Part shown: piece by piece, positions 1 through 6,812 of the stretch
How positions within the stretch are numbered: position 1 is the stretch's first letter
Layout: every line of letters starts with the position of its first letter
NCBI GenBank assembly: GCA_028692275.1
Contig: JAQUXR010000033.1
Span: 1 to 25,204, forward strand
Length of the DNA: 25,204 nucleotides
Reading direction: 5' to 3'
Source: Frisingicoccus sp009929615
Lineage (GTDB): Bacteria; Bacillota; Clostridia; Lachnospirales; Lachnospiraceae
Program-made: the position numbers and the translations under genes
The notes under the pieces: model-generated
What the model saw: only the letters and a program-made list of their open reading frames with translations
Databases searched by the model: none
What the model was told of the DNA's origin: nothing

Positions 1-609
1 ATATCTTGCCTGCTGATACAATACAGCTAATTCTTCACCACTAAACTCCGACAAGTCTGCTCCCGTTATTTCAACATTTGTAAATCCCGAAAAATCATAG
101 ACCTCCTCCTGGTCATTAGCTAATTCAATGGTAAACTCCAACTGGTCGCCCAGTGTATCGAAAAGCGATAACTCCGATGTTATCTCACCCATTTTAATCA
201 GATTTCCCTGATTTGAACTTTCTTCCTGTGCAAAAAAGACTGCCAGTGCCTGTCCCGATGTGTAATAAGTAATATCTCCATTAGAAAAATCCGAAAGTTC
301 TTCTCCATTCTCACTCAAAGCCTTGTCAAGACCACCTGCATATTCTCTGTCATAAAACCGGGTCATGCTTAGCGTTAAAGGCAGCATCTCAATAAATTCC
401 TTCGTGGTCTGGCTATCATTCAAAGCTGCGGTAATAACTGTATCTCCGGATGTCATTGTGATAGACACTTCTGATATTTCTTCTGTCTCTGTTGTATTTC
501 TGCTTATACTTTCCTGCTCACTTCCTCTGCTCTCTGGCTGTCTGCTGCACCCTGTCAAACTCATAGATATCACTCCCATAAGGAATATAGTTATTAATTT
601 ATAAATCAT
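1..609 (-). CDS. Cyclophilin-like-fold lipoprotein, 3' end cut by window edge
   Basis: An open frame of 203 codons runs from ATG at 609 off the left edge with no stop, so the C-terminus is missing. A strong AAAGGAG lies just upstream. Residues 1-21 form a lipoprotein signal peptide with lipobox LTGC (Cys21), followed by a Ser/Glu/Thr-rich linker to about residue 45. Residues about 48-165 match the cyclophilin-like fold family seen beside clostridial flavodoxins: a TLNDSQTT-like strand, LPLTLSMTRFYDREYAG, an FSNGDITYY stretch, and an IKMGEI strand. The final residues, GEELAVLYQQARY, look like the start of a further domain, perhaps NTF2-like, but too little is visible to name it. The protein is predicted to be anchored on the outer face of the membrane. 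Its role is unknown. It may be cotranscribed with the methyltransferase pseudogene 74 bp upstream. Confidence 0.8.
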   Translation of the reverse strand, partial: MIYKLITIFLMGVISMSLTGCSRQPESRGSEQESISRNTTETEEISEVSITMTSGDTVITAALNDSQTTKEFIEMLPLTLSMTRFYDREYAGGLDKALSENGEELSDFSNGDITYYTSGQALAVFFAQEESSNQGNLIKMGEITSELSLFDTLGDQLEFTIELANDQEEVYDFSGFTNVEITGADLSEFSGEELAVLYQQARY

Positions 610-683
610 ATTCGTCTCCTTTTATTTCGGATGTTCTCTGGTTAAATCTTGAATTTCTCATTGATAATAAAGAACCTTAGCTA

Positions 684-1303
684 TTACATCCGATGACAAT
701 ATACATGTATTTCAAACCATGGGACAATTGATTTTTGAACTTTTTCAAGTTCATATTCTCCACTATCTAAAATAATGTTTTCACAAATCGGATTCATATA
801 AATAATCCTTGTCTTACATTCACCTGTCCTGCGGCTGTTTTGAATTGCCTCAAATACCTTTTAGAAAACTTCTTCGGGAAATGGATTAAAGAAATAAAAA
901 ATATTATAATCCGCATAATTTTTAAATTCTAATGCATCCGCAACATATGCCTGGCAGCTCCCGGTCTGTAAAAGGGTAAAATTTTTATTTGCTATTGTAA
1001 CTAATTCTTCCGAAATATCCATACCATGTACCGTCGAAAATCCATGTTGTGCAAACGTATACATGGCCCGTCCCTTTCCACATCCTATATCTAAGACTGG
1101 CTGATTCGTATCATATGCACTTTTTTCAAAAGCCTATCCAGTTCAAAAGGTGATGGTTGATATTGGTTTCCCTTCTCTTTCGTAAGATTGAGGTCTTCAC
1201 GAGACAGCCATTGCGCAAAGTCAACCTCTCTATTTAAACGCCAATCATATATTCCTGAAAGTTTCATATATATGTTCCGTAATATTTTATAAAAAATCGA
1301 CAT
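684..1303 (-). pseudogene. SAM-dependent methyltransferase pseudogene (frameshift plus nonsense codon)
   Basis: The start is ATG at 1303 with AAAGGAG upstream. The frame encodes about 60 residues, then shifts at an A homopolymer (plus-strand T run 1121-1126). Adding one A there restores LLKKSAYDTNQPVLDIGCGK, which runs into SAM-binding motif I (VLDIGCGKG) and then GMDIS, the acidic residue that contacts the ribose. The restored frame then meets an in-frame TAA at plus 861-863 after NPFPEEVF. It continues as readable protein (KVFEAIQNSRR, IIYMNPICEN, WFEIHVYCHRM) to a natural TAA at 684-686. The repaired product is about 206 residues, the usual size of a small class I methyltransferase. Two independent lesions argue for real decay rather than one sequencing error. 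The substrate is unknown. It lies 31 bp downstream of the acetyltransferase and was probably in its operon. Confidence 0.85.
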
Positions 1304-1334
1304 GGTATTCTCCTTTTTTTATATTTTATTCCTT

Positions 1335-1898
1335 CTACAAACTCTTTAGTATTTTCGCCGGATTTCCTCCGGCTACCGCGTTATCCGGAACATCTTTTGT
1401 CACAACTGCACCACCGGCAATGACTGCGTTTTCTCCAATGGTAACCCCCGGCATAATTGTGACACATGCACCCAGCCATGCATTTTTCTTAATATGTACG
1501 CCTTTACAGCAAAGGGTGTATCTTTCTCCAAAATCATGATTCGTTGTTACAATTGTGCAATTTGGACCAATCTGCACATTATCATCTATCTGAATACCAC
1601 CTGCGGACATGGCTGTAAAACTATGATTAAAAAACACCTGACTGCCAAAGGTGAACTGTTTCGCAAAATCCACCTCAAGGGGTGGAATCATGGTAGGTAT
1701 TTCTCCCTCGGCTTCTTCAAATAATTCAGCAATCATGGATGCAATCACTTCCATGTCCGGCTCTGTGTGATTGATTTTGAAGCACCGTCGCCGTGTAACA
1801 TCCATATGCTGTACTGCCGGCAGATAGGATTTCTCCATCATGTTTACCACTTCTCCCGCTTTCAGAAGTTCAAATATATTTTTTTCTTTATTTTCCAT
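1335..1898 (-). CDS. Sugar O-acetyltransferase, maltose/galactoside acetyltransferase type (hexapeptide repeat)
   Basis: A 187-residue protein of the LacA/Maa/NodL family, which transfers acetyl from acetyl-CoA to a sugar hydroxyl. The N-terminus has the helical acceptor-binding region (about residues 8-60). The rest is a left-handed beta helix with hexapeptide repeats such as IQIDDNVQIGPNCTI, AWLGACVTIMPGVTIGENAVIAGGAVV and the closing loop VPDNAVAGGNPAKI. His121 in TTNHDF sits where the family's catalytic histidine lies. Length is typical. The start ATG at 1898 has a purine-rich GGGGGAAAA upstream. It diverges from a LysR gene 133 bp away, the usual position for a target of that regulator. 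The true acceptor is unknown; in vivo substrates of this family are often unclear. Confidence 0.9.
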   Translation of the reverse strand: MENKEKNIFELLKAGEVVNMMEKSYLPAVQHMDVTRRRCFKINHTEPDMEVIASMIAELFEEAEGEIPTMIPPLEVDFAKQFTFGSQVFFNHSFTAMSAGGIQIDDNVQIGPNCTIVTTNHDFGERYTLCCKGVHIKKNAWLGACVTIMPGVTIGENAVIAGGAVVTKDVPDNAVAGGNPAKILKSL

Positions 1899-1948
1899 TC
1901 TTAATTTTCCCCCTAACCTCTTGCTATTTCTTCTCTACAGTTTTATAA

Positions 1949-1964
1949 TAAACGAAAATGTTTA
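1949..1964. promoter_or_regulatory. Inverted repeat in the acetyltransferase/LysR divergent region
   Basis: TAAAC-N6-GTTTA (1949-1953 and 1960-1964) is a perfect 5-bp inverted repeat in the AT-rich gap between the divergent acetyltransferase and LysR genes. LysR-type regulators usually bind imperfect dyads in such gaps, so this is a candidate operator. The arms are short and the spacing does not fit T-N11-A exactly, so support is weak. Confidence 0.3.
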
Positions 1965-2031
1965 ATATATCCAATCGAATTATTATATAACTGATTTAAT
2001 TTTTTTATCATCAATAAAGGGAAGGTATCTC

Positions 2032-2919
2032 ATGAATTTAAAACAAATAGACTGTGCTATTGAATTATCTCACACATTAAATTTCAGACGGGCAGCTGAG
2101 AATCTTTTTATAAGCCAGCCCTCCCTCACCTATCAAATCCAGACTTTAGAGGAAGAAATTGGATTTGAATTGTTCTTTCGTTCTGGAAAAGGCGCTGCAC
2201 TGCCCCCTGCCGGCGAACAATTCTGCAGCAATCTCACGAGAATCCGGGACGATATTCATCGTTCTATTGAAAGCGGACGGAATTTCAGTTCAAAATACAC
2301 AGAAGCATTAAGTATTTCTGTTCCGGTCAGAAGTGCTATTTATTTTCTGCCCCATATTATGAAACAATTCCAGAAAGAATTTCCTCACGTTGCATTTACT
2401 GTGAAATACATTTATGGAAATGAACGTATCGACAGTTTTCTGCGTGGTGACGAAGATTTGCTTTTTGGATTACAGGAATCGCTCTGCCACATTCCACATA
2501 TGACCATTCATCCTCTTTTTGAAAGTCATATCTATCTCGTTGTACAAAAAGAAGATCCTCTGACATCACTGGATATTGTGACACCAAAGGACCTTGAAGG
2601 TCGTACACTTTTAACGGGCGGCGGCTCCCCTGCTGCTCTGCAGAAGGCTCAGCAGATGGTTATTCAATCTGTTCATATGAATACCCTTAACAGTGCCGAC
2701 CACATGACGACACTCACCCAGATTGCCGCCGGAAACGGCATTTGTCTCTGCCCGGGTTTTACCAATGACCATACGGGAGAATTTGTATGGATTCCTTTTG
2801 ATACCGGCGAAACAATGAGCTGTGTTATAGGTTCCCATAAAGAGGACCAGCGCGAAAGCACCCGTCGATTTATTGAGATTGCAAAAGAGTTTTACCAATT
2901 TCCAGCTATACAGTTGTAA
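2032..2919 (+). CDS. LysR-family transcriptional regulator
   Basis: A 295-residue LysR-type regulator of normal length. Residues 1-60 form the winged helix-turn-helix with the family signature (FRRAAENLFISQPSLTYQIQTLEEEIGFELFFR). The substrate-binding domain spans about 90-290, with typical motifs such as VVQKEDPL and the AAGNGICLCPG turn. A GGGAAGG ribosome site precedes ATG 2032. It is divergent from the acetyltransferase at 1898, which suggests it controls that gene and whatever follows it. The inducer is unknown. Its TAA stop at 2917-2919 directly abuts the stop codon of the converging gene, with no intergenic base and no terminator between them. Confidence 0.92.
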   Translation: MNLKQIDCAIELSHTLNFRRAAENLFISQPSLTYQIQTLEEEIGFELFFRSGKGAALPPAGEQFCSNLTRIRDDIHRSIESGRNFSSKYTEALSISVPVRSAIYFLPHIMKQFQKEFPHVAFTVKYIYGNERIDSFLRGDEDLLFGLQESLCHIPHMTIHPLFESHIYLVVQKEDPLTSLDIVTPKDLEGRTLLTGGGSPAALQKAQQMVIQSVHMNTLNSADHMTTLTQIAAGNGICLCPGFTNDHTGEFVWIPFDTGETMSCVIGSHKEDQRESTRRFIEIAKEFYQFPAIQL

Positions 2920-3432
2920 CTATATGGCATTATAGCTGATATTTTGCAGACAGCATTGGTTCTCTAAGGCCTTTACCAGCTTATTAGGATAGTATAGAGA
3001 TGGCTTCTTTTGAAGTCTCACCGTCTTTGTCTGCTGAAGCATTTCTGCTACAAACTGGGAACAAAAATAACGATTTTTTATTTTCAGCGGAATATGTAGA
3101 AGGCAAAAGAATACACCAAGGCTTGAATAGGACAGCTGTTCCGAATTGCTTTCCATTTCCTCTATACGCTGTTTCATCTGCTCATATTCCTCCTCTGTCA
3201 CTTCCAAACAATAGGCTGCACTTTCACCATATCTATCGCTATGCTTTTTCGGATGCTCTATCCGGAAGCCTTTAAAATTAAAACTATAAAATTTTTCATT
3301 TTCTTCATCCAAAGATAAAGATGCATGGGTATAGCCTCTGCCGGTGACAAAATATATGAAATTTGAAAATCCACAATATTCTCTTACAAATAAAACGGTT
3401 ATAACTCTTTTGCTCTTCTCCCCCATTTTCAC
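2920..3432 (-). CDS. Papain-like (NlpC/P60-superfamily, YiiX-like) cysteine hydrolase
   Basis: 170 residues with no signal peptide or membrane segment. The layout fits permuted NlpC/P60-fold hydrolases: a histidine in GRGYTHASLSLD (about residue 36), and later a cysteine in RYFCSQFVAEML (about residue 124), where FCSxF is the usual nucleophile context. These proteins cleave amide or ester bonds in peptides or lipids; the substrate cannot be told here. The longest frame starts at GTG 3432, but ATG at 3426 lies 10 bases from the same GGAG and is equally possible. It converges on the LysR gene with no gap. The 32-residue gene lies just upstream on the same strand (21 bp gap), so it may be the last gene of that small operon. 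Confidence 0.65.
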   Translation of the reverse strand: MKMGEKSKRVITVLFVREYCGFSNFIYFVTGRGYTHASLSLDEENEKFYSFNFKGFRIEHPKKHSDRYGESAAYCLEVTEEEYEQMKQRIEEMESNSEQLSYSSLGVFFCLLHIPLKIKNRYFCSQFVAEMLQQTKTVRLQKKPSLYYPNKLVKALENQCCLQNISYNAI

Positions 3433-3452
3433 AAAACTCCTTCTAAAAAATA

Positions 3453-3551
3453 TTAATTGATACTGTCTTTATAATCAAGGAATGTGACAACCCCAAGCGC
3501 CGCTACACCCAGTGCTGATATGACAGCTATTATTTTCAAAATCAACTTCAT
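3453..3551 (-). CDS. 32-residue single-pass membrane peptide
   Basis: The short frame begins MKLILKIIAVISALGVAALG and ends VVTFLDYKDSIN, giving one hydrophobic helix with positive residues at the N-terminus and a short charged tail. Its ATG at 3551 overlaps the TGA of the upstream gene (ATGA, 3548-3551), strong evidence for translational coupling and for a real gene despite its size. Similar tiny hydrophobic proteins follow the 65-residue protein in other Clostridia, as far as I recall. No function can be assigned. Confidence 0.65.
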   Translation of the reverse strand: MKLILKIIAVISALGVAALGVVTFLDYKDSIN

Positions 3552-3745
3552 AATTTTCCACCTTCCCTGGCCATTCTTTTCTTCGCATCTTCTACAGACT
3601 CACCATCTCTGGTAAGAAACTGGTCTGTGAATGCATCTGTCATTTTGGTAAAGCCACTCACTACACCATTTTCAATTTTCTTATAACCGCCGACAACGGC
3701 TTTCTCTATTTTCTTGTTTATCGCTACTAATTTTGATTTTGCCAT
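3548..3745 (-). CDS. Small conserved helical protein of unknown function (65 aa)
   Basis: A lysine-rich, soluble 65-residue protein with AVVGGYKKIENGVVSGFTKMTDAF and a C-terminal stretch LTRDGESVEDAKKRM. The near-repeat of VVGGYKKIE and VVSGFTKMT suggests two related amphipathic segments. A very good ribosome site (TAAGGAGG) precedes ATG 3745. It sits 13 bp after the four-helix membrane protein and overlaps the next gene by ATGA, so all three are one operon. Proteins of this appearance recur in gut Firmicutes, but I know of no function. The operon has the same upstream box as the neighbouring two-component system. Confidence 0.75.
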   Translation of the reverse strand: MAKSKLVAINKKIEKAVVGGYKKIENGVVSGFTKMTDAFTDQFLTRDGESVEDAKKRMAREGGKL

Positions 3746-3758
3746 TTTTTTATCCTCC

Positions 3759-4127
3759 TTATTTTAATCCTTTACAAATTGGAATCAGCATCAATAATAC
3801 TACAATTCCAATAAGACCAATAATAATTCCTCTTACAAGATTTTCCCAAACCATCACATTGACCATGCCAACACCAAGGGACAGAGCACCGATAACGGCT
3901 ATAAGCGTTGTGGCAACCGCTTTTCCTGTAATCCTGATAGGTTCCTTATGCTCCATTTTTCGCCATACAAATACGGTAATCAGTGCCATCACCACCCCAA
4001 TACATCCTAATCCAACTCCTGGTCTGAATGCGTTCCATTCCGGCAATAATGCCATACACATTCCCAGTGCAAAAAATACCCCGCTGATTGTTCCTAATAC
4101 TAACGCTACAAAATTACTTTTTCTCAT
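3759..4127 (-). CDS. Four-helix membrane protein, first gene of a small envelope operon
   Basis: 122 residues with about four transmembrane helices (roughly 7-28, 38-55, 69-87 and 94-116) and a positively charged cytoplasmic loop (WRKMEHKEPIR). A glycine-rich pattern (PGVGLGCIGVV) lies in helix 2. I do not recognise a named domain. It leads an operon with the 65- and 32-residue proteins. The region upstream carries a 20-bp direct-repeat box (4187-4206), also present before the response-regulator gene, with an AT-rich -10 region about 8 bases downstream. This points to control by that two-component system. The function is unknown, but the setting suggests an envelope-stress or membrane-state role. 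Confidence 0.75.
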   Translation of the reverse strand: MRKSNFVALVLGTISGVFFALGMCMALLPEWNAFRPGVGLGCIGVVMALITVFVWRKMEHKEPIRITGKAVATTLIAVIGALSLGVGMVNVMVWENLVRGIIIGLIGIVVLLMLIPICKGLK

Positions 4128-4186
4128 CTTTCTACTTCCTTCCGTTTTTTTGATATGCTCTTATCTTACTGAATTATTATTTGAAT

Positions 4187-4206
4187 TTTGTTCACGTATT
4201 GTTTAT
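4187..4206 (-). promoter_or_regulatory. Putative response-regulator box upstream of the small membrane operon
   Basis: The plus strand reads TTTGTT-N5-ATTGTTTAT, so the core TTGTT recurs with an 11-bp period, one helical turn, as in OmpR-family direct-repeat sites. In transcription direction it is ATAAACAAT-N5-AACAAA, about 60-79 bases before the ATG. The AATAAT -10-like hexamers lie 5-13 bases further on. The same motif with the same spacing precedes the response-regulator gene. Confidence 0.55.
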
Positions 4207-4220
4207 AAATTATTAATTGC

Positions 4221-4264
4221 AAACAAAAAGGCCGGAAATGATATTTTCTATCATCTCTGGCCTT
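4221..4264 (-). terminator. Intrinsic terminator of the two-component operon
   Basis: A long hairpin: AAGGCC (4229-4234) pairs with GGCCTT (4259-4264), extended by ten more positions with one mismatch and one G-U pair, around a 5-base loop. In the minus direction it is followed by TTTTTGTTT. It lies 15 bp after the stop of the 181-residue gene and upstream of the small operon, separating the two. Confidence 0.85.
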
Positions 4265-4279
4265 CAAAATCCATATTTC

Positions 4280-4825
4280 TTATACCAATAATTTATGCCC
4301 TTTTTCGCAGATTTCATATATTTCGTCCTGCTTCTTCTCAATGAGTGGTGCCAACGCCCTTGCTTTATTCAAGGCAAGCCTTTTATACACAAAAAAAGGT
4401 GCAATCCATCCGACAAATCCAGGGATTGCCAATATAATGCATAATAAAATCAGCGGCGGTTCATGTGTAACTGCAAATACCGAACACGCTATAAATGCAG
4501 TGCCCAGAATTCCAATAATAAGAGCTACTACTGTTGCAAGACTTGTTTTGGAATTTTCCAGACTATCCATCTGCTTCATACAGTCTTCAAAATTCCGCTG
4601 CAGTCTGGTGAGTTCTGCTTTATTCATAATCTTTCTATCCCGTTTTAATCGAATCACCGTTTTTCCATGCTTATTGCTTTCGACAATCTCTGGCTGTCTG
4701 TTGTCTATCTCCCATCCAAAGTTTTCGAACCCATCTAAATAAAAAGAAACCTGTTTTTTCTCTACAACCAGCTCTTTGTATTCATAACCGATATAGTCAT
4801 TGCCTGTTTTATATATCTCGTTCAT
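4280..4825 (-). CDS. Membrane protein of unknown function in the two-component operon
   Basis: 181 residues. Residues 1-65 are soluble (YIGYEYKELVV, SFYLDGFENFGWE). About 70-93 is a likely short coiled coil (ELTRLQRNFEDCMKQMDSLENSK). Two hydrophobic helices follow (about 96-118 and 124-148), then a charged helical tail (LNKARALAPLIEKKQDEIYEICEKG). I do not recognise the family. It follows the kinase gene by 16 bp with a GGAGCGG ribosome site and ends just before the operon's terminator. As third gene of a two-component operon it could be an accessory sensor or a target, but this rests on position alone. Confidence 0.75.
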   Translation of the reverse strand: MNEIYKTGNDYIGYEYKELVVEKKQVSFYLDGFENFGWEIDNRQPEIVESNKHGKTVIRLKRDRKIMNKAELTRLQRNFEDCMKQMDSLENSKTSLATVVALIIGILGTAFIACSVFAVTHEPPLILLCIILAIPGFVGWIAPFFVYKRLALNKARALAPLIEKKQDEIYEICEKGHKLLV

Positions 4826-4841
4826 ACTTGCCGCTCCATTC

Positions 4842-5894
4842 CTATACTTTTGGTAAGACTATTGAAAATGTGGTTCCAATACCCTCTTCACTGTCCACGG
4901 TTATATCTCCACCCGATATCTGCAAAACCCTAAGTGTAAGAGCCATTCCAAGGCCATTGCCTTCCGTTGCATGAGAAGTATCCCCCTGATAAAACTTGTC
5001 AAAAATGTGCTTCATCGTTTCCTTATCCATACCACAGCCACTGTCGCTCACTTCTACACATATCTCCTCATCCGTGGATTTTTCTATGATTTTTATCCTG
5101 CCCCCGGGCTCTGTAAATTTCACAGCATTGCTCAACAGGTTGTTCCACACAAGTTCCATTAGATTCGGATCCGCCTTCAGGTTAACACTCTCTTCCAACT
5201 CCACTTCCAGTTCTATCTGTTTCGCTTCCCATTGACTTTCGAATTGAAGAATGCAGTCGCATAATTGCTGGCATAAATCATATTCTTCCATATCCATCTG
5301 GATATTCTGCTTTTCCAATCGATTGAGTTTCAACATATTTGTAATTAAATTCGATAATTTTTTTGTGGCAGCTAAAATTCCATCAACCGATTCCATTTGC
5401 TCAGCACTTAAGTTCCCTCCAGCCTTTAAAATCTGTGCATGGTTTGACACAACTGCAAGAGGTGTCTTGATTTCATGAGAAACATTTGAAAAGAAATCCG
5501 TCTTTAATGTCTCTATACTCCCCAGCTCCTCTACCATCTTATTAAAGTCCATAATCATTACATCCAGATAATTCAATTTATCCGGTGTGTTAAGTGCTGG
5601 AACATATACCGAAAAATCCCCATGTGCTACGGCATCCGTTGCTTTTGCCAATGCCTGCATTGGCTTTTCATAGGCATTCTCTATCTGTATTCTTGTAAAA
5701 ACTGTAAAAGCGGCTGCCATAATAAACCAGTAAATCATAATAATCAACGTCTGTATCCAGCCATTTATATTGAAAAATCCGGTCAGCTGAATCAAGCCCA
5801 TATGAATGCCTGCCACCAAAAGCATCGTCGCAAAGGTTAGTCCAAATATCTTAATCGGAAAATGAGATTGCCTTACCTGTGTATTTTCACTCAT
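4842..5894 (-). CDS. Two-component sensor histidine kinase (HisKA/HATPase)
   Basis: 350 residues from ATG 5894. Two N-terminal helices (about 15-38 and 46-66) enclose only a short external loop, so the sensor is of the intramembrane type. A HAMP-like stretch follows (MQALAKATDAVAHGDFSVYV). The H box is SHEIKTPLAV with phospho-accepting His140, the N box NNLLSNAVKF has Asn256, and G boxes are DSGCGM (284-289) and GLGMAL. It autophosphorylates and passes phosphate to the adjacent regulator. An in-frame ATG exists at 5915, but that would place the ribosome site (AAGGTGG) inside the gene; ATG 5894 overlaps the regulator's stop by 8 bp, a common coupled arrangement. The signal is unknown. Confidence 0.9.
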   Translation of the reverse strand: MSENTQVRQSHFPIKIFGLTFATMLLVAGIHMGLIQLTGFFNINGWIQTLIIMIYWFIMAAAFTVFTRIQIENAYEKPMQALAKATDAVAHGDFSVYVPALNTPDKLNYLDVMIMDFNKMVEELGSIETLKTDFFSNVSHEIKTPLAVVSNHAQILKAGGNLSAEQMESVDGILAATKKLSNLITNMLKLNRLEKQNIQMDMEEYDLCQQLCDCILQFESQWEAKQIELEVELEESVNLKADPNLMELVWNNLLSNAVKFTEPGGRIKIIEKSTDEEICVEVSDSGCGMDKETMKHIFDKFYQGDTSHATEGNGLGMALTLRVLQISGGDITVDSEEGIGTTFSIVLPKV

Positions 5895-6579
5895 GATTAT
5901 CTTCCACCTTTTCAATAACTGACTTATATCCCAAACCTCTCACTGTAACGATTCGAAATCCGTCACACATAGAGAATTTATCTCTTAATTTTGTAATATA
6001 AACATCCACTGCTCTCAGGCTGGTATCGCTGTCCATTCCCCAGAATTCATCCATAAGCTGTCCCCGGGAAAAAGTCTTATTCGGATAAGACAACAGCTTG
6101 TACAGGATATTAAATTCCCTGGTTGTCACAGGTGTTTCCTGCCCTGATATCACTGCCGTCATAGCATCTGCATCCATTATCAGATTGCCAACCCTAATCT
6201 TTCTCTCCATCTCCACATTCGCTCTGCGAAGAAGGGCCCGGACACGAAGAAGCAGTTCATCCAAATCTACAGGTTTTACCATGTAATCATCAATACCTAA
6301 TAGAAACCCTTTTTGTTTTGAAGGCAAATCATCCTTTGCTGACATAAAAAGAATCGGGATTGTTTTATTGACTTCCCGGATTGTTCTGGCAAATTCAAAG
6401 CCATCAATCTTTGGCATCATAATATCCGATATAATTAACTCAAATAAAGCATTATACATGGCATCATAGGCTTCTTCCGCTCCCAGACATCCGGTTGCCT
6501 CAAAACCGCTCTTATTCAAATAGGAACAGACCGTTTTATTCAAATTTATATCATCTTCAACAACTAATATATGAATCAT
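5887..6579 (-). CDS. OmpR/PhoB-family response regulator
   Basis: 230 residues. The receiver domain (1-115) has the acidic pair Asp9/Asp10, phospho-acceptor Asp52 in ISDIMMPKIDG, and Lys102 in YMVKPVDLDELL. The C-terminal winged helix (about 130-222) shows TTREFNILYKLLSYP, LRAVDVYITKLRDK and IVTVRGLGYK, typical of the OmpR group. It starts at ATG 6579 after AAGGAG and heads an operon with the kinase and a membrane protein. The 20-bp direct repeat at 6625-6644, 46-65 bases before its start, is a likely autoregulatory site, since the same box precedes the neighbouring small operon. Confidence 0.93.
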   Translation of the reverse strand: MIHILVVEDDINLNKTVCSYLNKSGFEATGCLGAEEAYDAMYNALFELIISDIMMPKIDGFEFARTIREVNKTIPILFMSAKDDLPSKQKGFLLGIDDYMVKPVDLDELLLRVRALLRRANVEMERKIRVGNLIMDADAMTAVISGQETPVTTREFNILYKLLSYPNKTFSRGQLMDEFWGMDSDTSLRAVDVYITKLRDKFSMCDGFRIVTVRGLGYKSVIEKVEDNHE

Positions 6580-6624
6580 GGTTTTATCTCCTTGTCTTTC
6601 TTTCTGACCCTATTCTAACATAAG

Positions 6625-6644
6625 TTTGTTTCAGAATTGTTTAT
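6625..6644 (-). promoter_or_regulatory. Putative response-regulator box upstream of the two-component operon
   Basis: The plus strand reads TTTGTT (6625-6630), N5, ATTGTTTAT (6636-6644), identical in sequence outside the N5 and identical in spacing to 4187-4206. In transcription direction, a TAGAAT -10 hexamer starts 8 bases after the box and no good -35 is visible. The box would take the -35 position, as in activator-dependent OmpR-family promoters. Confidence 0.55.
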
Positions 6645-6765
6645 GTTTTACAGTTTTTTCATCCAAACGCTCCATTCTTATCGGATAGGCAATCATCCGA
6701 AACACATAATCCGGCATTCTTCTCGTTCCCCTTTCCCTTGTTTACACAATGTGTAATTTTCAAAG

Positions 6766-6800
6766 TAATAAAAAGCACCTGTCTTTTCAGACAGATGCTC
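6766..6800 (-). terminator. Intrinsic terminator of the large redox operon
   Basis: AGCACCTGTC (6774-6783) pairs with GACAGATGCT (6790-6799) around a 6-base loop, one G-U or A-C position excepted. In the minus direction the hairpin is followed by TTTTTATTA. It lies about 13 bp after the last redox gene. The rest of 6580-6765 holds the response-regulator promoter and nothing else I can identify. Confidence 0.85.
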
Positions 6801-6812
6801 CATATTATACTT

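Noticed and set aside
1091..1303. A standalone 70-residue gene
   Set aside because: The sequence across the A run reads on into the methyltransferase after a one-base correction, so it is the 5' part of a broken gene.
2396..2898. Minus-strand open frames opposite the LysR gene
   Set aside because: Shadows of the LysR coding sequence; no start signals.
3733..4344. 203-codon plus-strand open frame opposite the small membrane operon
   Set aside because: Its apparent length comes from the codon pattern of the real minus-strand membrane genes, and it crosses a terminator and a promoter.
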